From: Metallyticus violacea
Taxonomy: Eukaryota > Arthropoda > Insecta > Mantodea > Metallyticidae
Direction of reading: 5' to 3'
Assembly: GCA_030762175.1 (NCBI GenBank)
Contig: JAUJEO010000019.1
Location: 316,001-380,000 of the forward strand
DNA length: 64,000 nucleotides
Below are positions 39,401-52,406 of the stretch, piece by piece. Below the pieces are notes generated by a model, which made no database searches, was not told the DNA's origin, and was given only the letters and a program-made list of their open reading frames with translations. A program made the translations under genes and the position numbers. Position 1 is the first letter of the stretch. Each line of letters begins with the position of its first letter.

Positions 39401-42400
39401 GAGCTTCAGACCCCAGAAGAAACACCATCATAAGAGGAGTACCCATTCAGGAACTTTTGGCAAACCCACTGGCTTCTAACAGCCCTAACAATCTAAATTT
39501 AACTTGCTTATTAAGAACAATAGAATTATTTATGCTAGTATTGCATAAACCAGGTTAATTCTGATATAACTTTGCAAGACTGCAGTTGAAGTTAGCCAAA
39601 TAAATATTGATAAATATATTACTGCAATCAATCATACTTATCGCAGTATTAACAAATTATCCCAGCAGCATATTAAGATTTTTTTTATCACTGCCACTTC
39701 TTCTATACCAAATGATTACTTTATGTTGAAGAATATGTCATTTATTCACATTCATTAATTTGTGTATGCATTCTCATATATGTGCACATATGCATTTGCA
39801 CAAAGCAAGATAGGAAAGGAAGAAGAAAAACAGTTCAGTTCTAAAATTTCCACTATTGCTTCATGACATGTAACCCATTTTTAACAATATTTCATATAGA
39901 GAGTTAGCTTGAATTATAATAAATAAAAAAATGTTTAAAAAATGTTAAGCTGCAAGATTTGATGAATGCTTATGGTAAATTCTATTTTCTTATCATTAGA
40001 TTTGATTGCACTTTACTCAATGTATAAACTGATATGAAATTAAACCAATTTCATTTGCTATACAAGGTGATTAAAATTATTAAACATGATAACATATCAT
40101 AACTAACTAATTTATATGAAAAACTTTTCGTAACAGAGGAATAAAATTTTATATAAAATATATTCACTCAACTGCGATAACATCTAACAACTGTTACTGT
40201 TATTTGCTAAGGTAAAGAAAATAAATAGGTATTTAACATTTAATCTCAAAGATTGGAATAAATAAATTCTACATTTCTTTACTTATTTACATTTTTAATA
40301 TTATCCAAATACAAAAATGAAAAACGAATTAATGTGAAAAAAAAAATGAAATTATATACTAGAATGTATCTCATCAGAAGGAAGATTTTAGCAATAGTAA
40401 TTAAGAAATAGTTGTTTGTATGATCTCTTCCACACAAAGATGGCAAAGGGCAGAGTTATTCATTTTCAAAAAATGCATGTGAATTTGATGGTTATTACTG
40501 TTAGATGATGATGATGAGTAGGAGGAGGAGGAGGAAATTAGAGCAGTTGGTAGAATGATCAGTTTGGGCAAATGTAATGCCATAGAAAAACCTAAGAAGA
40601 TATCAACCATTCTTTCAACCCAAAGTGCACATCTACCCAAAGGGATTGAGCATGTATTCATCTCTGTGGAAGACAAGCACTCTAACCAAATGACCATCAT
40701 TAACTGGTTCAGCTAATCTCTTAATTCTGAAAACTTTAAACCAAAAAGCTCAATCACAAACATAGCTGGGATACTTAATACAAAAAAATTATTTTATATG
40801 ATATATACTACAATTTATTTCTCTTTTTTGGCGGGGAAGGGGAAAATCAATGATATGTTTTGAACTCTAACATGTGCCTCCATATGGGCGTTATGAACTT
40901 TGTGCCTGATAAAAACTTTTTTTCTCTAATTGCATTGTATTTAAATATTGAGATATTTGGATTATGTGTGTGTGTGTGTGTTTGTAGAAATGTAATAAAC
41001 ATTTATGAGGAGGGGAAAAAAATACATTGGTTAAAAGTTTAAGTAAAAATGTGAAATGAGTGCTAATACAGAATGAATGGATATTTTAATTTATATTCTA
41101 TACATGAGTCACAAATGAGTAATTAAATGCATAGCCCTTTAAAATTATTTCCAAAAATTTTGTAATAATCATTTTCTCTATGATTAATTTTTTTAAATGT
41201 TTATTAATAAGGACGACATGACTGATACATATTTGCTGATTCATCACACTGCTGTGAATAGAAAGGTGAAACTCTCTATTTTTCTTCAGTTGTTTCATTG
41301 TATGTTAAATTGGAACTGGTACCAATTTTTGACAATTTTCATTTCCAGGAATTAAACACATATGCAGTATTAACAAGAAAAAATTCACCAGTTTTAAATG
41401 GTTTTTGTTGTTAGTATTAAAAGGAACAATTCAGAGGGAAGTTTCACTTGCATTTTATGGTTTATTGTCCTGATGACAATCGTATCTAGTTTTATGTGCT
41501 TAAATGAATTATGATGGTAACAAAATATGTTTGGGTTTGTCTTTCAGACAATCATATATTGCAGCAAGATGAAGCAAACAGAATACATAGCACCTTAAAT
41601 GCATGGTGTACAATAAAATTAAAAAAGAATGGGTCAGCTATATGTTTCTAATTATCAAGAATCTCTCCATTCTCTTTGGATCTAATTGTATATGAGGAGT
41701 TGAATAATTTTTTAAAAGTAATTTGAAACTGCATTTAGTATGTGTGATCTTCAAAATATAGGTTCTTTATTACATCAGACATTTTCTTCATTATAATCAT
41801 TTCTCTTTTTAATACCAAACTAATTACTGAAGTGAGAAAACATGCTGCAACTGCTCAGTCAACAATGGAAAATATAAATTGAGCTCTACTAATTAACAAA
41901 GTAATTACAGAGTGCAAAAATATAACAACAGCAACCACCACCACAGCAACAACAGTGAGGTGGAGAAGGAGAAAAAGCATTATAATAATGCAAAGCAATA
42001 CTATACAAAACTACAAACCAAAACAACATAATACTAATCAAACACAGTGAAAAACCCATTAATAATCTCTTTTGAGTAGGATAATTACAACATTCTTTAT
42101 GGTTTCACTTACACAAGATTTACTGAGTAAATCTCATGTTCTAAATATCCTACTCAGAAGAGATTATTAATGGGTGTTTCACTGTGTTTGATTCCAAATT
42201 GAATTAATATTTAAATCATACGGCCGTCAAAACATAATATTTATTTTGTTTTTCAAATTCCTCTCATCTGTATTAAAATGTTTTATATCACCCAATTCTA
42301 AGTTCATTACCTTATACATTTGGTAATGTACATAGTTATAGCAGAATAAGTGCAATACATGATCATTTCAAATAATTCTATAACTTTTAATGAGCATGCT

Positions 42401-45241
42401 ATAAAACAATGCTTTTCCAAAGCCAGATTTCCAGAAGAATGCTGACACTTAAATGTTCTAACCTTGTCTGCTCAATCTTGTTGTTTTTTTTTTTAAAGAA
42501 ATTGTTAATAAGTACTAAATCAATATTTTTTTTTTTAATTTACAAACTTTTGCTATTAATGGTTAAATAGTTTTCTTTAACTTATGTTTTATTTTGTTAA
42601 CTAATGAAATTTATTTCCTTGCCATCATTTAATTTATGTGTTGACATTTAAGTGTTCAAACCTTGTCTGCACAATACATTCTTTCCTTTTCTTTCTTTTT
42701 CTTCTTTTCTTCCTTTTTTTATATTTATTTTTTTAAGAAATTGTTAATAGTACTATTTTTTTAAACTTGCAAGCTTTTGATATTGTTGGTTAAATAATTT
42801 TCTTTAACTTATTGTTTATTTTGTTCATTAACTTATGAAATTATGTTATATTGCTTGCCATCATTTAAGTTGTCATTTCCTTATTTTGAAGTTATATGCA
42901 GTCCTTAAAATGTCATTCAGAATTCCTGCAGTTTTTTTTTTTTTGAGTTACATGTAGAAAAAAATATCATATCTGGAAAACCATGCATTTTTATTATAAT
43001 TTTTTTATTTTTGACAATAAATAAATAGAAAGAATAGTGAAAAAATTACATTGTTAAAGACAAAATAAACATGCTATATTTACTAAAAATTGTTAATTGA
43101 AACTTGTACAATAATGCTAATTGTATAATTAAAATCAAAGTATAATTGAGTTGAACTACACACTCTTATTGCTCCATTTGTTTATGTAGCACTAGTTTCA
43201 CAAACCATTGTTTGCATTGGAGCAATAGGAGTGTGCAGTTCGACTGAATCATACTTTGATCTTAGTTATATCTCTATTTGTTTCATCTAACTGCTTGCTG
43301 AAAGAAAAACTACTAATTAAAAATTTTGTGAAATGATTTCTGATGTATAGTTAATGTTATTTGTCTCCTTGTTATAACATAACTAATGATGTGCTACGTA
43401 TTTAATGAAGTATTTATAACTTCATTCTGACATAACATTAACTTGTGTTGCCAGCATTTTAAGAAACAAAACTGCATGATGCTTAACAGTGCATGAACTA
43501 GCTAATCAGCTAATAACTTTGCATGTTAAATAGTCACAAATAAAGGGAACTATATAAGGCATGATATGTTAATAAAGGAAAATATTGCTTTTTATGCATA
43601 GTTGAAATACAAAATTAAAAGGGTATATTGGGTATTAGATTCTCTTAGTTTTGGTTAGTAAAATGCTAAGCTTTTATATATAGTTAAGTAGAATTTTTTT
43701 CCTAGGTTCATAAAATATATGTGAATTATTATTCATTATAAATATGATATTTTTATTACTGGTATGAGTTATTTTGGAAGGCCAATGCATGAATTTATTC
43801 TAAAAGGAAGGAAGATAAAATTGAACAATAAAATGCATTAAGAACAAAATATAAATGTTAAGGATTATTTAGTAAAAAGTTTGTATTGATATCATGTTTG
43901 GTTGTTTTTGTTGACATGTTTGTTTACATGGTGTTCTGCAATTTGCATTACATTCAACATAAAATATTATTTGGAGAGCTTTTGGGCATTAGTTATCTAT
44001 TCCATTTACAAGTAAACAATCTTTTTACAAGATCTACCATAAAATTTTTTGCATATAATTTCAATGTGAAATAATTAATTTTTTTGTAAAATTAGATTAA
44101 GAACTACTGTAAATCTGAAATTTGTGTGTTGACACAAAGGATATTTAAGCTTCTTGTACAAAGAATTGAAAAAGTAAATTAATTTTTCACCAAGCGTAAA
44201 TTGTTAATATTTGTTCCTTAAGAAAGTGATTTTGAAATTTTTCTGAATTTCTGAATCTCAAAATATGTTTAGGGTAACATGAAAAATTCTCCACAAGGTC
44301 TAACTGAATCTTTCACTGCTCAAAATGAATAATATAAGAAGAATATTACAAAATGCAAATCAATAGCAGAAACTGTATATATCATTCTGAATTGACAAGA
44401 AGAGAATGCAGTGAACAAATTCCAAAATTTCTTATACTTCCACAACTGTGAATTATTGAGTGAGCCTCAGTTCTTGTGCTTTTACTCCATAAAGATTTTC
44501 AGTTTTCAGTCATGCATTTATGTATAGAAAGAGTTACATAGATACTTTATTGATCCTGTAAATCATAGGTTACACAAATTTGTACATGACAAAAATTAAC
44601 TGAAAGCTATTTACAGTTTTGTATACATACATGGTTCTATGTGCATTTCCATACATACTCATACCCTTATTGCAATGTATTAGCTGTCATGTAATGGCTT
44701 AGCCTTGTGCATAATAATATGTTGTTTTAATGCACATTAAAGCAAGTTCCATTGGTGCTTAGTCTTATATTGTTCTTTCCTTAAACTTGCTAAAAATAAA
44801 CTGCAAGTAATTATCCGTTAAGAGATTTTTTTCTATTCTTATTCATTTTTGTTCATTTTGTGTGAATAATAAATAAATAACTAGATTCTAAAGGAATAAA
44901 TTTAAACAAATAGTAAAAGAGGATTTGAAAAAGTTTCATTAACTAAATAAATTATAAAAAGAAAATGTCTTGTGGCTTATACAAGTACTTTCTGCTTCTG
45001 CATTTCCATTTTTTGAAAAAAAAATTAATAAAGTTTGCTTTTTTTACATTGCTTTTTACAGTAGAGGATGATAGTGGTCAAAGCAACATAACTTTATTCT
45101 AGGCTATTTTTCAATGAAATTATAATTAATGGTAAATAAGAGAATGGGTTTTAATGCACAGACAGCTCTTTATTATTTTTAGAACCTCTGCATAATTATT
45201 TTCTTTAAATTGATCTAACTCTCAAAATTACATTTCTCCTT

Positions 45242-45272
<31 letters not shown>

Positions 45273-48200
45273 CTCTCTCTCTATCATGCCACTATTGTTT
45301 ATTTATTCTTCCAAACCTTTCAGTAAAAATAAGAATTAAAATCAACCCCAAGTTTAGTTCCCCATTTACTTTGTTAAACGTAAATAGAATAAAGACATTA
45401 AAAATGGTCATTTTTTAAAGCAATTTTAAAATGGTCATATTATTCATTATTCATTAGATTAAACCAGCACATGCTAACAGATTTTCTTGCTATGAATGAA
45501 AAATGAGACCGTTTACAGCTGTAAGCCTTAAAAATTAAGACCCATTGGACAGACATAATCTCCTTTAATCGCTGGTGTATTTCCATCCTCTGAAACAATA
45601 AGGAAATTGTTGATCAGTTTAGCTTGTTCTCTTCTTGTACATACATCTGAGAAATAACGCTTAACTCTAAGGTTTGTATCTTATTCTAATGAATAGTTTC
45701 TGTACTATCCAGTATTATTAATTCTTTCTCATAAATACTAGGTTGTAGAATATATCAACAAACTAGAGTCTGTTTACGGAATGTCGGAATTCACACAGTG
45801 AAACTTTTGTTAATCTTATTTTGATTTTTAGTGTTTTACTTTAAATCAAAATAAGATAAACTAGAGTCTATTTCCATTTCAGTCAAACACAAGTGCTTAA
45901 AAAGCTGCTTCAGGATCAATTTAAATGATTGTGGCAATATTTTTTAATTTCCGCAGAGAAATGCTCAAAAAAGTGTTTAAAATTATACAAATTAACTTGC
46001 TTATCAACAAACTCAACAGTTTCTATGTCAGATAGAGTTAAACTTTCATGAGTTCATGAATACACTGAAACGAATTAAATGTATATTAGTCGAGAGATTA
46101 AACCAGAATTCAAGCTTCTTTATAAATCTGTTGATTTTATCCCTGGATTAATGTTAGCACCTTGGAAACTGCTGTTCAAAGTGTCAGAAAATATACGTAA
46201 GAAAAACATTTTTGATTTGTGTTGTACTGTTACCACAGTGCCAAGCAGTAATAGTTCAAATAAGAGAAATTATGTTTACATATGGGAGTATATCATGCCA
46301 TGCCACCATATACTTCTATTTTGGCTATTCTTTGATTTGATTTTGAGCAAAAATATTGTTGTTTTCAATTTTACAAGCACTGATATTTAGGCTAAACAGG
46401 AAAAATTGAGATCAAGATAAATTTTTAATTCAGCATTTTTTCAGATTATTTTTCTGCATTGCTTATGGATTAGTGATTTATAAAATTTCATTTGCATGAA
46501 AAATCTTAAAAATATGCATAAGTATGTACTCAAATATTCTTCATAACTTAATGAAAAATGGGAATGTGGTCACTATGTAACCATCTATATCATTCCATTG
46601 CTTGCTGCTGTTTTGCAAATTGTTTTGTTGCAAATGGCATGGAGAAGAACAGAACCTTCACAATTTGATGAACTTCCAAAATGTTGACCACTGATAGAAA
46701 ATTTGGTAAACATACAGTTGCAGAAAAAGCTCAGCTTTTTTAAGAGATTGCAGATACTCTCGATTATCTGCAAGCAGAATGTTTGCTTGTAGTTTAAGTA
46801 TAATTAAAAATAAAAAAAAATTTTCAACTGTTGCTTTATTCTCAGATGAATAATATAAGTTTAACAATATTTCATTTTTTCCTAATAAGATTAAAATTTG
46901 AAATTTGTTTATTTTTGAAAAAACTTGATATATTTAGTATTCTATGTATGCATTTTTTGCTAGAATCAAGTTTAATAATGTGTAAAATAGTTCATTTTAA
47001 CAATCCATGATCCCATTCTATCCCTATTTCTGTCATTATCTCAAGGGCAACTGAGAACACTGTAATATGTGCTTATAAGATACTGTGGTAATTCTAGAAG
47101 GGTGTAAATTTGAAGTTTTGTTTCTTGTTGTAGGACTTGTAGCAGCTGGTACTCTGAGGCAAGTAAAGAAGGGTAAAAAGCATGGGCTTGGTAGAGTGCA
47201 AATAACAAAGTATTTGGGTGTTGGAGCCCATGACAATGAAAACTAATATTGTTGTTTGCAAGTGATACTTGTGTTCTTTTAAGTTATAATTTTTGTGTTT
47301 AAGTACAGGGTGTCTGGAAAAAAGTAGTGAAAGATAAGAAATCATATCTCAAAAACTCAATCTGATGCCATGTGCATGTTGTAGATTTGTGTTGTTCTGT
47401 TTGAAAATAACATTACACTTTTTTTAACTAATTACATTTCAACCAGCCATAAAATGCACAGGATCTTCTCCTGTACAGTCCACATCCTCTGATTGTAATG
47501 AAAACAAGATTAAATTTCAAAGAAAACAAAATTCACAGCAACAACGTCATGCACAGTATCAACAATCACAATGAGGGAGAAACAAAAGCATATGCATGTG
47601 CCAAGCTCAATGCCAATGCTTCTAACAAAACTTTTTGAGTTTCATTATTTAAATGTGTGAACTTCAAGACAATAAATGCATTCATTTCTAAGATATTTCT
47701 TCTTTTTCACTAAGTTTTTCCTGGATGCACTATACTAGAATTGTTACCATTTTAAAATTAAGTGTGCCATTCTATTGTATATATATTTTTTAGATAATGT
47801 ATTATTTTTTAAGATAGTTGTTATATGTGTGCGCAAAATACATTTCCCATCAGAATCCTAACAGGGCCTGAAATGAGTTGCTTAACAAGTGTTTGTATGG
47901 TTGTAATTTAAAATATATGTTTAATTTCTTGTTTGCTGTCATTTTAAAGAATAATCTTGAGGTACCTAAGTGCTTTTAATATTGTAGTATATATACATAT
48001 TGTTCTCAAGTAATGGATTAATCAGTTTTTTTTTTTTTTTTGAGTCTATTTAATACTTCATATCATTCACAATTCAGTTCCATGTTAAAATGTTTCCTTA
48101 CAGAGGCTTTTTTGGAAATGATATATTCTAACAATAATTCTTTCAGTGTTTTTCAACAGGCAGGACATATACTTTCACATTGCCTTAGGAATCATAAGAA

Positions 48201-51200
48201 ATGACAGAATGAATGAGATTTGATTGAATTGATTTTCTCTCCCCTTTCTTCCACTGAACCTGCTGTACTACAGTGACAGATTAGATTAGAAATAGATGTT
48301 TTAAAATAAGATACTCAAAAGAAAGAAAACTATTTCACATATATTTTCCTACAGAAATGACCCATAATCTATTTCATGTCACTAACCAAACTTGCATTTT
48401 GGATTAAAATGAGAGTAGAAAAAATAAATGGCATCTGAAATTAAAACGCTTCAATTAACTGATGCTTTCTTGGTTTCTATTGTCATTTTGAATTTGGAGT
48501 ATAATGGCAAGATTGCTTCATTGTGAAAATCATGAATCCTTATTTTTACATGCCTGCAAAGTATAGGTATTTGCTAATTAATGTTTCTCTCAAGAAGGCA
48601 GCTTTTAGTATTTTGAGCATAATTATGAGTACCCACTATACACTGCTGGCCATCAAAATTGCAACACATTGTGCATCTTTTGAGTGTTCATCTTACCTCG
48701 ATCCACTGATCTCTAATTTGTTTTGCTGTGGATGCATCATCCAACACGATTACCAATTTCTTGAATGACATCTTGCACTTTGTATTCTTTCAATTGTCAT
48801 GCATTAGACTACAATAACATGAGGTAGCTTTGCTTTCATTCATCCCATACAATGCCTGCAAAGAACTCTACTATAATAATCAGCAAAGCTGGTGCAGTAG
48901 TAACACAGTCCCCCCCCCGGTATTATTATCCACTTTTTAGAAGAGCAAAAAGATGTTGACAGTCATTATAGCTTGCACATGTGTTGTGTTGTATATGTTC
49001 TGTAAACCTATCAACTATGTTGAGTCAATCTACACTATATGTATATATATTTCACTTTATTACTCACTTAACACACCAAATGTAAGTGAAAAAGCAGTAG
49101 GGCAAGTTTGATGTGGGATGACGAAATTATTGCCTTGTCTTGAGTTCTCAATTTCAGCCGGACTAAATTCAGTCATTCGACAGAAAAATCGTGGGTAAAA
49201 AAATGTGTGTGTATATATATATGATTTGGTTGCATTTTAAACCTATATATGCACATTTTAGATATGAAACTAAGGAATAGGCTAAAGTCAAAAGAGGTAT
49301 TTATATGCATTATAAAACTACAAATTTCACGCACATAATCCCACAAAACATAAATATTCTGACATTCTTCATAATATTATTAAGGAAGAAGGAAAAAAAA
49401 TAGTCACTTGCCTTAAGATCTGCTGTATAGTTATAAGCTTTCAGTCATTGTCATAATTTTCATTTGTAGTGTAGTACAGTAATAAGACATATTTTCAAAC
49501 AAACTACAATGATTAACCTGTGCTATGCCTTACAGTAGCATTCAAGCTTTCAAATTTGCTGATTAACATGTGCATTTTATAATTTTTATAATTATCTGAA
49601 AAAGATTTAAAAATTCATGTATGTATTTTGTTTAGATATAATAATAAATAAGATGCTAGTTTATATTTTATTAACACATGTGCTTCTAAGTTTTACAGTC
49701 ATGTTGTTTATAGAGTAATAATTGACCTGTAAATGAGATGCAACTCTTATTGGTTGTGTAATATAAAAATAACTGTAGAATAAACATTTTATTTTAATTT
49801 TGTAACTTCCCTTCCTTGTCTGTTGCTATGAATTAGCTCATTGATTGTTGATGTAGTAGTTTTAGTTTTTACTGCCATATGGTTGCACTGCAGTAGCTGC
49901 AGCAAGTAGTAGTGATAGCAATGCATGGAGCAGTAGCAAGAGTTTAGAAGGATGCATGCATGTGCACGTAATGAAGGTAAGGCTATTTTACTATTTATAC
50001 AAACACAGGTTGCATGTTATGTCAGTTAACTTTTGAAAAAATGAACATTTATGTGGCTTAAATAAATTGTATTTAAGATGCTGTAGACAATGGGGTAGTA
50101 ATATATCCTACACTAATGTATTAAATATGTTACACAGTAGCTCCACTTACTTACATAACACTTGACATGTTTTGGAAGCACTCACTCCCATCGTCAACTG
50201 TTTAAACTACCAAGTAAGTAAGTGGAGTTACTGTGAACTTGTTTAATATAGTAGGTTAGGATATATTTACGTGGTTACGTATAGAAATGTTCATGTAGTA
50301 ATGTACATCATTATAACAAAATTAATAACTGAATTCACTGCAGATGATATTTGGAAGGCAGAACTAGACATCCTCAGCCATTTCTGATTGATTTTATAAC
50401 TGTTTCCTTAGTTTCCATCTTTTTTTCTCTGCTTTCTTATTTTGTTAAATCCAAAAACACTTCATTTAAATAAAACATTATAGCAGTGGCAGGACAAAGT
50501 AGTAATTGTATCCTGTGTGTGGCATGTGAAAAAACAGAAAAGGATAAAAAACTAAGAATAAGAAACAGTTTAGTAATCACTATATTTCGAACTGCTTGAG
50601 TTCTTCTATGACAAGAAGACTTGTCTTGGCTATTACTAACATGTGCTTTTTCTTAGTGTGTTATCTTTTTCTGCTTTTCTAATTATTGTTATTTTAGTTA
50701 CATTGTTTATGGTGTTACACAAAAGGTATAGACACTTCAAGCAAAAGAAAAAACTGTGTTAACATAACAAAACTGAATTTACACAAAAAGAAAATTATGA
50801 GCAATAATCATCTAAGACTTTTACAGTTACAACAGTTGCTCAAAATACCCACCATTGACTTCAACACACTTTTGAGTATGTTGAACTACTGATTGAGCAA
50901 CGTTTGTGAAAGCATTCTCAGCAATTGAAGCATATGCTGTTTCAACTTCTTCCCAAAGTGCTGCCAGTGTATCTAGTTTTCTGTGGTGTACAGCATCCAG
51001 TTCCCATAGGTAGAAGCCCAACAGAGTTAGATTCTGGAGAATGGTTCTGTTCTGCACACACATCTCCATTGCCTTTGAGCTTCAACAACATTCTCGGTTT
51101 TCCAATATCATTTCAAAATTGCTTTCTGCTGTTCAAATGATAATCTTGGCTCCTTTTTGTTGTAGCAATGCTAGCATAACATGATGTTTACGGAACATCA

Positions 51201-52358
51201 TACAATAATCTTGACTTCATTTGTTTATAGTTGACTTACGATAATCTTGGCTTCATTTCTTCATTATTGATTTACCTGTCATGTAGCAATGCTATCATAA
51301 TGTATGTGAGTCAAATCTGTTTACAGAACATCATACTACACATTACTGTTTTTCGATCCAACTTTGAAATATATTAAATAAATATCTGCTGTGAAAGTGT
51401 GCACTTTTTTTGGCACCCTCGGTATATATAGGATGTTTCAGAAATACTTTTACAAACTCTGGTGGCAGGTTCCTCATACCAAAACAAGGAAAAAAGCATA
51501 TGTCCAGAAATCCTTAGTCTTTTGAGTTATGAATGAAAGTTTACCAAAACAAAAAAAAAATATCCATGCAAACACATGTTCAAAAATTATTATTTTAATG
51601 AATTATTAATGAAATATTACCAGAACAATAAAATAAAAGTCTATATAAACATCTGTCTGGAAATCCTTAGTTTTTGAGTTATTAATGAAAGTTTACACCA
51701 GAGTTAAAATAATTATTTCTACCACTCTTTAATAGGGTTATTACCAAATCACAAATGGCTAACCTTCAACAGTGATATTCCTGCATTTTGAGAATAATAT
51801 TTTGTCATAAGTATGCAATGCCAAGTGCATCAGCAAACGTGTGTTATTAACATCATTTGATTACTTAACAAAATTAATTTTATTTTTGGTTACGAAATTA
51901 GTTTTATTTTCGGTTACAAACTTAAGTTGTTAGATTGCCTCTTGAAACACATTGAAGTAAACTTTCATTAATAGCTCAAAAGCTAAGGATTTCTGGACAT
52001 ATGTTTATATGAACTTTTTTTTTCTTGTTTTGGTAAACTTTCATTAATAACTAAAAACCTTAAGAATTTCCAGACATGTGTTTATGTGAACTTTTTTTTT
52101 TTTTGTTTTGTTTTTTATTTTGGTGTGAGGATTGTGCCACCAAAGTTTGTGAAAGTATTTCTGAAACATTCTGTGTATTTTTGGGATCCAAACAAATTAT
52201 GTGATATATGCTAGACATTTTAATGGGGTTGTTATATCTTTACATACCTTTTCAACAAATGCTTTATGCTGTATTTAATTAATAATATTAATATTACATT
52301 GACCTTTTTCAAAAATTAATCTTTTGTTATTTGTACAGTGATAATGAGGTGATGTGGT

Positions 52359-52406
<48 letters not shown>

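Noticed and set aside
44540..44590. LINE 3' end (actttattgatcctg)
   Set aside because: Only ~20 bases resemble known 3' ends; no coding part or tail repeat nearby.
46079..46390. 103-codon frame as an extra Sowah-like exon
   Set aside because: No family motif, intron-like composition, and no splice sites in a compatible phase.
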